Below are positions 10,244 to 19,062 of a stretch of DNA of 64,000 nt, piece after piece. A program made the position numbers and the translations under genes. The notes under the pieces are model-generated. The model worked only from the letters and a program-made list of their open reading frames with translations. It did no database searches and was not told the DNA's origin. Each line of letters opens with the position of its first letter. Within the stretch, counting starts at the first letter, position 1. The stretch is from Paenibacillus taichungensis (lineage in GTDB: Bacteria; Bacillota; Bacilli; Paenibacillales; Paenibacillaceae). Where the stretch lies: the NCBI RefSeq assembly GCF_013359905.1, contig NZ_JABMCC010000085.1, positions 21,939-85,938 of the forward strand. Direction: 5' to 3'.

Positions 10244-11426
10244 AGCGATATCCCGCCTTTCTATAGATCAGTCCCGCTGCCGCCACCATTACTGCACATA
10301 CCGAACCAAGCATCATGATGCTGTACATAATCTCACTTAAGGGAGCGTTCAGCATCATCCGCAGAAAACTTTGCAAAGCCCAGTGGTTTACCGTAAATTC
10401 GCTTATTCGCTGTACAAAACCAACGGCAATGGGTGTAAATCCACCGCTAATAAATGTCATGGCAATAATGATGCCTTGAAGAGCGGCGCTTGCGGATGCG
10501 GAATTCTTGAAAAGCAGGGCAACAATCACGCCGAGAGTCATGGAAGCCAGCGTAATCAGCACACAGATTAGAACAATTAGCCAGGGATGTGTGCCCCAGT
10601 TCACACCATATAACCAATGTGTCGCCAGTACGATGATGATGGCCTGCAAGAAAGCAATTAGGCTGTTGCCTGCAATTTTCCCTCCAAAAATGACCCCATT
10701 GCCTATTGGAGCTGCCTGTAAGCGAGTTAGCGTTTTTTTGTCTCTCTCACCAAACAGACTGTTGCTGGTTGTCATACCTGAGTAAAGCATGAACATGGCG
10801 AGCATGGAAGCTGCATAATATTGTGAAGCACTATAAGAGGTACCCACTTCTCCGGGACTGCTGACGGCTATATATGAAGAGCTCGTTCTATTGGTCTGTG
10901 AATGCTCAGCCATTGCAGCTACTGCGTCAGGACCTAACACTTTCGCAGCAGCGACCTGTCTGTTCAGTTCATCCGTGAACCGCGTAAACAAAGTCTCACC
11001 CACAACATTGAGCGTGCCATCTTTCCCCAGTATCCATTGCAACCTCGCCTCTTCCCCCTTCATGACCTGCTCTTCCAGATCTGATGGGACAATTACGGCA
11101 AAATCCAGATCACCACGTCGAAGTGCACTTACAGCCTCTTTTTCCGTAGGTATGTTCTGTACCTTCATCATTTCGCTTACTGCCAAAGATGTCACAAATG
11201 TATTTAGTGCTTTACTGATCGCATCTGAACCGGAATCCTCTTCTGTTTGAATGATCCCTACTCTCACTGGGTCAGGAATGGCTTCTTTTGCCGTCCCCAT
11301 TGTACTGGAGAGTGCAGTACCCAATATAAAGATGAGCAGCAGCGGCAGAATAAACAGATTCAGCAGAACGGAACGAATTCTCAGAATCCGTCTCAATTCA
11401 AAGATGCAAATATGCCATATGTTCAT
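10236..11426 (-). CDS. ABC-2 type exporter permease, first of two (LnrM-like)
   Basis: This 396-residue permease has the same build as its downstream neighbour: N-terminal helix (about 19-41), a soluble outer domain (about 45-225) and a C-terminal helix bundle beginning around YAASMLAMFMLYSG. The loop SLFGERDKKTLTRLQAAPIG is the conserved cytoplasmic coupling-helix region of ABC-2 permeases. It lies 11 bases after the ATPase gene and overlaps the next permease, so all three are one operon. By analogy with LnrM it would help expel membrane-active polyketides or peptides; the actual substrate is unknown. Confidence 0.88.
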   Translation of the reverse strand: MNIWHICIFELRRILRIRSVLLNLFILPLLLIFILGTALSSTMGTAKEAIPDPVRVGIIQTEEDSGSDAISKALNTFVTSLAVSEMMKVQNIPTEKEAVSALRRGDLDFAVIVPSDLEEQVMKGEEARLQWILGKDGTLNVVGETLFTRFTDELNRQVAAAKVLGPDAVAAMAEHSQTNRTSSSYIAVSSPGEVGTSYSASQYYAASMLAMFMLYSGMTTSNSLFGERDKKTLTRLQAAPIGNGVIFGGKIAGNSLIAFLQAIIIVLATHWLYGVNWGTHPWLIVLICVLITLASMTLGVIVALLFKNSASASAALQGIIIAMTFISGGFTPIAVGFVQRISEFTVNHWALQSFLRMMLNAPLSEIMYSIMMLGSVCAVMVAAAGLIYRKAGYRYE

Positions 11427-11437
11427 CTGACATCCTC

Positions 11438-12373
11438 CTAGTCCCGAAGCGTACGTCCGGTCAGATTGAGGAAGAGCGTTTCCAAATCAGGCTCTTCAAC
11501 CTTGAGCGATTGAATGGAGATTTCATGTTTGCTGCAAATGAAGAGCATATCCTGTAGGTCCTGCTGTGCAGAAGGCAGCGTAATGGTCAATGTATCGTCT
11601 GATACTTCTACTGCCCGCACACGGGGGTGAAGTTTTAACTCCTCCACAACGTCGTGACCAATGCCCGAAGTGGTGAGCACTATTTTTTCCTCAGATGCAA
11701 CCCGTTCTCTCAGTTCTGCTTCGGTGCCGCAGGCAATGATATGCCCCTGATCCATAATCGCTACCCGGTGACTGATTGCAGCAACTTCCTCCATGTAATG
11801 ACTTGTATAAATAATGGTTGATCCCATCTGATTAAGCGTACGGACCGACTCCAAAATATGATTCCGTGATTGCGGGTCAATGCCCACTGTTGGTTCATCC
11901 ATAATGATTAAATCCGGCCGATGCATAATGGCACACGCAATGTTCAGCCTGCGTTTCATACCGCCAGAGAAAGTGGATGGGGCATCCTTCGCTTTGTCCT
12001 GCAAACCTACAAATTCGAGGGATTCCTGCACTCTTTCTTTAAGCATTTTTCCACGGAGTCCATATAGTCGGGCAAAAAAAGTGACATTCTCCGCAGCGGT
12101 CATCGTTTCGTATAGAGCCAGATCCTGTGGTACCAGCCCGATTTTGCGTTTTACTTCAAGCGGCCGCTCCTTGACTGATATGCCATCCAACCGAATTTCA
12201 CCCTGATCCATATTTAAAAGACCAGCAATCATGCTAATGGTAGTACTTTTCCCAGCTCCATTGGGTCCAAGCAATCCAAAAATTTCACCTTTACCGACAC
12301 TCAGATTTAAATGATCCACTGACAGCTTGCTACCGTATCGTTTCACGACGTGATCCACTTCAAGCATAGCCAT
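11438..12373 (-). CDS. ABC exporter ATP-binding protein (LnrL-like)
   Basis: This 311-residue DrrA/CcmA-type ATPase energises the two permeases encoded after it. Walker A is GPNGAGKST (about 37-45), the Q-loop is in GLVPQDLALYE, the signature is FSGGMKRRLNIA, Walker B is LIIMDEPTVGID, and the H-loop is IIYTSHY. A C-terminal extension of about 90 residues follows, as usual for antibiotic exporters. The first ATG has GAGGAG ten bases upstream; the second ATG, two codons on, is too far from it. The exact length equals that of B. subtilis LnrL. The gene is divergent from a two-component system that probably controls it. Confidence 0.93.
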   Translation of the reverse strand: MAMLEVDHVVKRYGSKLSVDHLNLSVGKGEIFGLLGPNGAGKSTTISMIAGLLNMDQGEIRLDGISVKERPLEVKRKIGLVPQDLALYETMTAAENVTFFARLYGLRGKMLKERVQESLEFVGLQDKAKDAPSTFSGGMKRRLNIACAIMHRPDLIIMDEPTVGIDPQSRNHILESVRTLNQMGSTIIYTSHYMEEVAAISHRVAIMDQGHIIACGTEAELRERVASEEKIVLTTSGIGHDVVEELKLHPRVRAVEVSDDTLTITLPSAQQDLQDMLFICSKHEISIQSLKVEEPDLETLFLNLTGRTLRD

Positions 12374-12476
12374 AGATTATACACTCCTCTTCCGTCCAGC
12401 TTCCTGCGACTGGATTTTCATATCTGTATTGTAACGAATTGTGATCTTCTGCGAAGGTACGAAAGGTCATGAAACA

Positions 12477-12496
12477 AAGGTGACTTAAGTCATCTT
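12477..12496. promoter_or_regulatory. Palindromic operator between exporter and two-component system
   Basis: The core TGACTTAAGTCA (12481-12492) is a perfect 12-bp palindrome, extending to 20 bp with one mismatched pair (AAG/CTT outer arms). Another half-site GTCAT lies about two helical turns upstream (12467). The centre is about 44 bases before the predicted start of the kinase gene, the usual place for an activator. The best candidate ligand is the NarL-type regulator encoded at 13887. Confidence 0.6.
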
Positions 12497-12515
12497 CGGT
12501 TGGGAAAACTGCCTA

Positions 12516-12524
12516 TGATATAAT
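12516..12524 (+). promoter_or_regulatory. Extended -10 promoter of the sensor kinase gene
   Basis: TGATATAAT is a perfect extended -10 (TGn plus TATAAT). The matching -35 position holds only TTCGGT, fitting a promoter that depends on an activator bound at the adjacent palindrome. Confidence 0.6.
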
Positions 12525-12582
12525 CGACATACATTACCGTAAGGTATACCTTCACTTCTAAAATAAAGGATGTCTCTGACAT

Positions 12583-13857
12583 ATGCCGATACGGTTGCTG
12601 CAATACGGTTTACTCATAGTTCCTGCGGTCCTGTACATTCTGGTGCTACCCCTGGAACAAGAAGATAGTTATACTCTGTATATTATCATTGCGCTAGGAC
12701 TCGCGGTGTGGAAAGACTTCTCCCGTTCAAGTATGCAGCTTTTGCTGCTCGCGGCCGAAATCCTCTTCAGCTGCTGGCTGATCGCTCTATATGGCCCATT
12801 TATGTTTTTCCTCTCCTTATCTGCGCTTTATGTGTACATGTACAGACTGGATAGGACCCAGCGGTGGTTAATGCTCACCATTCAGCTTATAGCCAGCAAT
12901 ATTGCGCTACATTGGTATTACGTCCCACCACAGGAGCTTCATTCGTGGCTTACACTTCACACCAACACGGCCATTCCTTTTAGCTTCACCCAAGAGACAA
13001 TGGCTCGGGTTGCAGGTAACTTGCTCCTGCTCATCACCGCAACACTCTCTTGGCAGGGGTCTAGAAGCGCGAGCAGCCGTGGGCAGCTTGAACAGGTGTA
13101 CGATGAGCTGCGAAGTAAACATTACGAGCTTCAGGAGGCACGCGAACAATTGCTGCAATTCACGAAGCAGCTTGAAGGAGCAGCACAGGTTGAGGAGCGT
13201 ACCCGGATATCCCGACAGCTTCATGATGATATTGGTCATCGCCTGATTCGTACTAAAATGATGTCTGAGGCAGCCCTCTTGACCCTCCCTATACATCCTG
13301 AACAGGGCACAGAAATGGTGAGACAGATTCGGGATCAATTGGCCTCCAGTATGGATGACATGCGCACCACGCTTCACAAATTGCGGCCTGACTCTTATAT
13401 ATCCGATGCCTATGCATTAGATCGTCTGCTTGAAGACGTTGGCCGGGAAACAGGTGTGAAAACGCGTTACGAAGTGCGTGGGCATTCACATGCACTCTAT
13501 CCCAGTATGCAGATTGTCTTGTACAAAAATGCCAAAGAGGCCGTGACCAATGCACTCCGTCATGGTAATGCCACTACGATTAGTGTGGAACTGGAATTTG
13601 GGGAAAGAGAAATCTGTATGTCCATCAGCAACGATGGGAGGATCCATACCCTTTCCACCAAGGAACAAACGAAAAGAAGACATGAAGGATCTCGTGCTAA
13701 ACCGGACGTAAAGGCAGAGTCTACAGGACTCGGCATGGGACTTGAAGGAATGCGCCTACGCACACAGATGGTTGGTGGGAAACTGGAGATCAAGTCGGAC
13801 TATCCCTATACGGTGATTACACGCCTGCCTATGGCGAACAAAGCTGAACTGATCTGA
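12583..13857 (+). CDS. Membrane sensor histidine kinase, HisKA_3 family (LnrJ/DesK-like)
   Basis: The 424-residue kinase has an N-terminal sensor of five or six membrane helices (about 5-155) with almost no outer loops, typical of kinases that sense the membrane or an antibiotic within it. A coiled coil (165-205) leads to the dimerisation and phosphoacceptor helix TRISRQLHDDIGHRL with His214. The HATPase_c domain has the N-box KNAKEAVTNALRHG and G-box GLGMGLEGM. The partner regulator lies 29 bases downstream. An odd 10-bp tandem repeat, CTGAACTGAT, covers the stop codon (13844-13868), so gain or loss of a unit would change the C-terminus. Confidence 0.92.
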   Translation: MPIRLLQYGLLIVPAVLYILVLPLEQEDSYTLYIIIALGLAVWKDFSRSSMQLLLLAAEILFSCWLIALYGPFMFFLSLSALYVYMYRLDRTQRWLMLTIQLIASNIALHWYYVPPQELHSWLTLHTNTAIPFSFTQETMARVAGNLLLLITATLSWQGSRSASSRGQLEQVYDELRSKHYELQEAREQLLQFTKQLEGAAQVEERTRISRQLHDDIGHRLIRTKMMSEAALLTLPIHPEQGTEMVRQIRDQLASSMDDMRTTLHKLRPDSYISDAYALDRLLEDVGRETGVKTRYEVRGHSHALYPSMQIVLYKNAKEAVTNALRHGNATTISVELEFGEREICMSISNDGRIHTLSTKEQTKRRHEGSRAKPDVKAESTGLGMGLEGMRLRTQMVGGKLEIKSDYPYTVITRLPMANKAELI

Positions 13858-13886
13858 ACTGATCTGAAAAAGGAAGTGATTTGCTC

Positions 13887-14576
13887 ATGTCAGACCTGAA
13901 TGAATTAAATAACTCGAGCCATTCTGTTCACCCTGAGTCCATTCGGCTGATGCTTGCGGATGATGATTCCTTTATCCGTGAAAGTCTCAAAGTCCTGCTT
14001 GGACTCGATCCCGGCATTACCGTTACAGGTACAGCTTCAAACGGCCGGGAAGCTCTGGAACTGCTGGAGTCCGGAACAATTGCCGACGTTGTACTTATGG
14101 ATATTCGCATGCCAGATTGTGATGGAGTTGAAGGTACCCGAATCATTAAAACACGTTTCCCTGACGTGCGTGTACTGATGCTTACTACGTTTGACGATGA
14201 TGAGTATATTATCCAGGCTTTGCAAAACGGAGCCAGCGGTTATTTACTTAAAAATGTGCCACCTGACCGGATCATTCAGGGCATCAAGACTGTACATAAC
14301 GGGGATATGTTGATTCATCCCGATATTGCTCGTAAGCTCGCGAGTCTACTCCGTCCTGCTGCAGCGCCTCAGACACATGAACCCATTGACTCTTACGGAC
14401 TAACCCGTATGGAAATGGCTGTTGCAGAGGCTATATCAGAAGGGCTGTCCAATAAAGAAATTGCCGCAAAGCTATTCTTGAGTGAGGGCACAGTCAAAAA
14501 CTATGTTACGGATATTCTCGGCAAGCTTAGTTTGCGCGATCGGACTCAGATCGCCATTTTCATGTTAAAAAAGTAG
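13887..14576 (+). CDS. NarL/FixJ-family response regulator (LnrK-like)
   Basis: The receiver domain has the acidic pocket ADDDS (25-29), phosphoacceptor Asp72 in LMDIRMPD, and conserved Lys near 123 (YLLKN). The C-terminal LuxR-type helix-turn-helix reads LTRMEMAVAEAISEGLSNKEIA followed by LFLSEGTVKNYVTDIL. It should be phosphorylated by the upstream kinase and then activate the divergent exporter and its own operon. I start at the ATG at 13887 (AAGGAAG ten bases upstream), not the in-frame TTG at 13881, which is too close to that site. A terminator follows at once. Confidence 0.93.
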   Translation: MSDLNELNNSSHSVHPESIRLMLADDDSFIRESLKVLLGLDPGITVTGTASNGREALELLESGTIADVVLMDIRMPDCDGVEGTRIIKTRFPDVRVLMLTTFDDDEYIIQALQNGASGYLLKNVPPDRIIQGIKTVHNGDMLIHPDIARKLASLLRPAAAPQTHEPIDSYGLTRMEMAVAEAISEGLSNKEIAAKLFLSEGTVKNYVTDILGKLSLRDRTQIAIFMLKK

Positions 14577-14579
14577 CAA

Positions 14580-14623
14580 AAAGGGTATTTCCCTCGCCCA
14601 ATTAGGCGGAGGAAATACCCTTT
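14580..14623. terminator. Bidirectional terminator between response regulator and minJ
   Basis: AAAGGGTATTTCC (14580-14592) pairs with its complement (14611-14623), with inner CGCC/GGCG pairing. A-run and T-run flank the two sides. Confidence 0.8.
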
Positions 14624-14628
14624 CGTCA

Positions 14629-15954
14629 TTACATCTCTACAGATCTTTGCTCCCCCGCCGGGGCGGGCGGCAATGCCAGTGGAGCCTCAACATCAAGCTG
14701 ATCTTTCCGACGTCGTGCGAACAATTTAAGACTTACGATATGAAACAGAGTTAGCGGACGCAAGCGGAGCGCCCAGGCTTCATGATTGTCCGGAGCCATA
14801 AGCACCCCGAGCTGGTGATGCTCACCTTCATAGATCGCCCGTTGCATGAACTTGCTCTCACCCTGATGATTACGTACCTCCAACTTACAAAAAGCCGGAT
14901 TCATACGCAAAGCGCGATGTAATTGCTCAGGCGAATGCACCAATACGCCATTCACCTTGTACAAGGTCTCCCCTGCTTCAATTCCCAGTTCTTCCGCAGG
15001 ACTATCAGGAATGACGCCAAGCACCTTCAAGCCGTGCTCAGGATGTACAAACAGCGGGCTGCGGTTTTGCTCCTCAAAGCCGCTGTACCACACCAGGAAC
15101 TCATGCCCAATGAAAGCAGCCAATGCTGCGACAACCATGAGTGGAGACCACCACGCAGCCAGGAGGCTGAGCACAAGTAGCCCTGTCCCATATAACAGCA
15201 ATCGTTTTGCGGAAATCTGGACTTTTTTCCCGGGGAGCATACTTTGCGTAACTTCTCCAAATCCCAGCAGAATTGGCAGCGCAACCAGCATGTAGCTATT
15301 CCCTCCGCTGATCAGGGCGGTCCATGGCAATTCGGCCCCGCCCGTAACAGGAACCAGAATCAGTAACGGAATCGGCCAGAAATGCTGCAACTGATAGCCT
15401 CCAACAAGCTTGCCGCGTTTACCCTCGAAGAGCAAAGGTGATGCCATGGATACCCCTTGCATACGTACCATCAGCGCTTCACCGATATGTAATACAGCTG
15501 CGAGCACAAGCAGTGCAGGCATATCCAGCGCACGTAATGCTTCAGTGACACTTCCCATCCATCCTGCCGGCTGCCAGCCCGAAGCCATATTTAAACCAAA
15601 CTGCAACACACCAAGCAAACCTGCAGCATAAGCAAAACATAAGTATCGGATACGGAATAATGCCAGGAATAACGTAGCTGCCCATATACAGATCAGGCTG
15701 CTCAGTGTAAGATGTGCCCCGAGAAACAGCGATATAACGGAGACCATTACACCGATCACAATACCTCCAAGTACTGCACGAATGGTCTGTGTGATCGAGC
15801 TTTGCAAACGAACGTGGAACAATTTACGTTCCTGTAAGAGTTGACGATGATAAACGAGAGCAATCAAGATTACCGCAATATAATAAAACGGCTGAATAAA
15901 CAACTGCAACAATGCTTCTCCTAATGTGGTCAACCATGGCCAAGCCCATTCCAT
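14629..15954 (-). CDS. minJ: PDZ-domain membrane protein, MinJ-like division-site protein
   Basis: The 441-residue protein has about eight membrane helices in the first 300 residues and a cytoplasmic PDZ domain (about 320-395: VLGVIPDSPAEELGIEAGETLYKVNG). A proline-rich tail follows. In B. subtilis MinJ (YvjD) has this architecture and is encoded beside ctpB; it links DivIVA to MinD and keeps septa at midcell. The position immediately downstream of ctpB here supports the name. GGAGAGGGGTGA precedes the ATG. A terminator separates it from ctpB, so it probably has its own promoter or depends on readthrough. Sequence identity to MinJ was not tested. Confidence 0.75.
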   Translation of the reverse strand: MEWAWPWLTTLGEALLQLFIQPFYYIAVILIALVYHRQLLQERKLFHVRLQSSITQTIRAVLGGIVIGVMVSVISLFLGAHLTLSSLICIWAATLFLALFRIRYLCFAYAAGLLGVLQFGLNMASGWQPAGWMGSVTEALRALDMPALLVLAAVLHIGEALMVRMQGVSMASPLLFEGKRGKLVGGYQLQHFWPIPLLILVPVTGGAELPWTALISGGNSYMLVALPILLGFGEVTQSMLPGKKVQISAKRLLLYGTGLLVLSLLAAWWSPLMVVAALAAFIGHEFLVWYSGFEEQNRSPLFVHPEHGLKVLGVIPDSPAEELGIEAGETLYKVNGVLVHSPEQLHRALRMNPAFCKLEVRNHQGESKFMQRAIYEGEHHQLGVLMAPDNHEAWALRLRPLTLFHIVSLKLFARRRKDQLDVEAPLALPPAPAGEQRSVEM

Positions 15955-15987
15955 TGTGGACGGTCACCCCTCTCCTTCAGCCGGTTC

Positions 15988-16019
15988 AGAAAAAAAGAAG
16001 GCTGAAAATCAGCCTTCTT
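15988..16019 (-). terminator. Terminator of ctpB
   Basis: On the minus strand AAGAAGGCTG, loop ATTTT, CAGCCTTCTT, then seven T. The first arm begins at the ctpB stop codon. Confidence 0.85.
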
Positions 16020-17488
16020 TATGGCTTCGACACTGCGGACGAAATATCCTTTGAGACATTTTCGATCGCGCGCTTCAGCTGTGCATCATATTGAGGATTG
16101 GCAATGCGTTCAATCAGAGCCGCTTCCAGTGATTCCGCGGTTTTCTCATCAATCTGGCCAGTTGCCTGAATGCCTTTTTGTTTCTGGAATGCTTTGACCG
16201 CTTCTTCTGTCTTCTGGTCATAGTATCCGTCCACACGATCCGGCTTAAAGTCAAGTCCTCTCAGCATCGTCTGCGCACTTTTCACATCCGTGCTATTGCT
16301 GTCGTATTTCAAAGGTAATTTTTCTTTGTTGATTGGTGCCACCGAGAAGTAATCTGGCTGGTTCACAGCGATATCGGGTTTGATCCCTTTTTCATGAATC
16401 CAGTCTCCGTTCGGAGTCAGCCATTTCGCGATGGTGATTTTCAGCAGGCTGCCATCACCCATTTGCTTGTCATAACTCGTCTGTACGGTTCCTTTACCAA
16501 AGGAGTTTTCCCCAACCAGCGTTGCGCCTGCCGACTGTTGCAATGCACCAGCCAAAATTTCCGACGCACTCGCGCTTCCTTTGTTCATCAATACCGTAAT
16601 TGGGTACGATTTACCTGATCCGTTCGATTTGCTTTGTTCCTTTTTACCGTTCTTGTCTTCAACTTGAACAATAACTTTGCCTTTCGGAACAAATTGCTCT
16701 GCAATATCAATAACGACCTGCAAAACACCACCCGGGTCATTACGAACATCAATGATCAGGCCCTTCATGTTCTGCTTCTCCAGCTTCGCCAGTTCTTCCT
16801 TAAAGCGATCTCCTGTGTTCAGCGAGAATTGGGTGATTGTAATCACACCAACACCGTTATCCTCCATGTGGGCGTACACCGTCTCCAGATCAATGTCATC
16901 ACGCACAATGACAAATTCAATCAGTTCGGAAGATCCAGCACGTTTAACCTGTACCTTCGCTTCACTGCCTTTTGGACCTCTGATTTTATTAACGGCTTTG
17001 TTCAGTTCCAAACCTTGCAGAGATTCACCATTCACGGACATGATCATGTCTTTCGCGCGAATACCCGCTTTCTCGGCAGGCGATCCTTTGATCGGTGATA
17101 CCACTACGACATTCCCGTCCTGTGAGGATACCTCTGCGCCGATTCCGGTAAATGAACCTTCAATCGACTCCTCGAACTGGGCTGCTGTTTCCTGCCCCAT
17201 ATAGTTGGAGTACGGATCACCAAGGGATTCCATCATGCCGTTGATCGCACCATCAATCAGTTTGGTTCGATCCACGTCTTTATAATAGTTGCTTGAGATC
17301 AAATCCATCGCGGTTTCAATCTTCTTCAAATCGTTCTTCTGCTGCGAACTGCCTGTTACGCTGGCGAGCAATCCTTCACCAGGTGTCGTTTGTGCCAGAC
17401 CAGGTGAGCTCATCAGCACCAGCGTAAGCAGGCTGCCTCCGAGAAGGGCTACAATGACAAGCAGCAGGGCCGATCTTTTCTTCATCAT
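16019..17488 (-). CDS. ctpB: S41-family carboxy-terminal processing protease CtpB
   Basis: About 489 residues: an N-terminal membrane anchor or signal (about 5-30), a PDZ domain (about 95-180, SPIKGSPAEKAGIRAKDMI), the S41 catalytic core with Ser in NKGSASASEI and Lys in FGKGTVQT, and a C-terminal peptidoglycan-binding domain (YDQKTEEAVKAFQKQKGI, about 420-465). In B. subtilis CtpB cleaves SpoIVFA outside the forespore to time sigma-K activation. I place the start at the MMKKRS methionine, which has AAGGCGGTGA seven bases upstream; the longer frame from 17557 lacks a binding site and would bury the signal. It lies downstream of the EnvC-like gene. Confidence 0.92.
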   Translation of the reverse strand: MMKKRSALLLVIVALLGGSLLTLVLMSSPGLAQTTPGEGLLASVTGSSQQKNDLKKIETAMDLISSNYYKDVDRTKLIDGAINGMMESLGDPYSNYMGQETAAQFEESIEGSFTGIGAEVSSQDGNVVVVSPIKGSPAEKAGIRAKDMIMSVNGESLQGLELNKAVNKIRGPKGSEAKVQVKRAGSSELIEFVIVRDDIDLETVYAHMEDNGVGVITITQFSLNTGDRFKEELAKLEKQNMKGLIIDVRNDPGGVLQVVIDIAEQFVPKGKVIVQVEDKNGKKEQSKSNGSGKSYPITVLMNKGSASASEILAGALQQSAGATLVGENSFGKGTVQTSYDKQMGDGSLLKITIAKWLTPNGDWIHEKGIKPDIAVNQPDYFSVAPINKEKLPLKYDSNSTDVKSAQTMLRGLDFKPDRVDGYYDQKTEEAVKAFQKQKGIQATGQIDEKTAESLEAALIERIANPQYDAQLKRAIENVSKDISSAVSKP

Positions 17489-17622
17489 CCGTTTGTCACC
17501 GCCTTTAGTATTGAAGCGTGTCAAATTCAATTGCTCCGTGAAACTTTCCCTGAACATGCCAGCTTAGTATATGCCTAGCTTGTACGGAATATGTTTGTTC
17601 CATTCCAACTGTTGGCTAAAAA

Positions 17623-18909
17623 CTACAAATAGTTAAAAGGATTCACTGCTGTTCCATTATCACGTACTTCAAAATGCAAATGCGGTCCAGTGGAGTTGCC
17701 TGTACTACCTGATTCAGCAATAATATCGCCACGGCTTACCGTGTCACCCTTGCTTACCTTAAATCCACCTTCACGTAAATGACCGTAAAGCGTCCATAAT
17801 CCGCCTCCATGGTCAACAATGACGGTGTAACCATATCCACTATACCATTCAGCCATGATGACGATCCCGCCTGAAGCAGCATGAACGGACGTTCCTTGAG
17901 CAACAGCAAAGTCTACACCTGCATGCATTTTACCTACTTCACCCGTGATCGGGTGAATACGAGGTCCAAAACCGGAAGATACACGCGCACCTGATACTGG
18001 CATACCAAAGATGCCGTTACCACTGGAGTATGACGTGCTACTGCTGCTGCTGCTGTTGGAGCTAACCTTGGTCGCCGCCTTCGCAGCTGCCGCGGCACGT
18101 GCAGCTGCTGCTGCTTTTGCTTTGGCTGCCGCCGCCGCTTGCTGCTCACGCAATTTATTTTTCTCTTGCAGAAGGGCCGAACGTTTGCTGGCAATCTGCA
18201 TCAATACGTCTTCCTGTTCTTGCGTCAGCTCTTCCGACTCTTCAATCTTAGCATCATAAGAAGCGAGAAGCACTTGCTTCTCCTGTTCCTTCTCATTCAA
18301 TTGGGACTTACGCTGTTTCTTCTGCGCATACAGACTCTTGGCTTCTGCATATTGCACATCTAGTTCTGCTTTTTTGTCCACGACGAGCTGCTTGTCTTTT
18401 TTGTGTTCATCCAGCAAATGCTGGTCCTGATCCACAATCGTTTTCAGTGAATCGGCACGAGTCAAGAAATCAGAGAAGCTTGTGGAAGTTAACAACACAT
18501 CGAGATAAGAAACGGCACCGTCTGTATACATCAGCCGTACACGCGATTCAAGTAATTTCTCTCTTGCAACGATACGTTCTTCTGCGGCTTGCAGATCTTT
18601 TTTCGTTGTCCGGAGATCTTCTTCCGTATTCTCAATCTGCAAGGATACGTTTGCCAGCTCATCACTAACCACATTGATCTGCTCCATGACGACTTTCAAA
18701 TAAGCATTGGTCTTGTTCTTGTAATGCTGGGCTTCCTTTTTATTGCTGGCAGCTTTTTGCTGCTCCTTTTTGGCCGAAGCCGCTTTGTTCTCCAGTTGCT
18801 GAATCTGCTGATCAATGTCGCTAATGCTACTCTTGGCATATCCGTCAGAAGGTTGAAGCGTCAAACTGGCCAATAACGTTAGAGCCAGCAGCGAAGCTGT
18901 TTTTTTCAA
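17623..18909 (-). CDS. EnvC-like murein hydrolase activator with M23 (LytM) domain
   Basis: Signal peptide (about 1-25), a long coiled coil (about 30-245, rich in Q, K, E), an Ala/Lys low-complexity run (about 250-285), then an M23 peptidase domain (about 310-428). The domain shows HAGVDFAVAQGTSVHA and the final HLHFEV, so the zinc ligands H...D...HxH appear intact and it may itself cut peptidoglycan cross-links. It lies directly downstream of ftsEX, whose complex activates coiled-coil hydrolases (EnvC in E. coli, PcsB in streptococci, CwlO in B. subtilis). I start at TTG 18909, preceded by GGGGGATCACAT; the ATG five codons earlier overlaps its only possible binding site. Confidence 0.88.
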   Translation of the reverse strand: MKKTASLLALTLLASLTLQPSDGYAKSSISDIDQQIQQLENKAASAKKEQQKAASNKKEAQHYKNKTNAYLKVVMEQINVVSDELANVSLQIENTEEDLRTTKKDLQAAEERIVAREKLLESRVRLMYTDGAVSYLDVLLTSTSFSDFLTRADSLKTIVDQDQHLLDEHKKDKQLVVDKKAELDVQYAEAKSLYAQKKQRKSQLNEKEQEKQVLLASYDAKIEESEELTQEQEDVLMQIASKRSALLQEKNKLREQQAAAAAKAKAAAAARAAAAAKAATKVSSNSSSSSSTSYSSGNGIFGMPVSGARVSSGFGPRIHPITGEVGKMHAGVDFAVAQGTSVHAASGGIVIMAEWYSGYGYTVIVDHGGGLWTLYGHLREGGFKVSKGDTVSRGDIIAESGSTGNSTGPHLHFEVRDNGTAVNPFNYL

Positions 18910-19062
18910 AATGTGATCCCCCATCCTATGAATTCACAAGAAAGCAACCTGCACAGGTGGTGAACAGCATGTTCTGTGCTTTCTTTACACTAAAGACTCC
19001 GTCTTTACTACATATCGTCAAACAGTGTTCAGTTGTGAACCTGCTTTGCCATTCTTTTTCGA

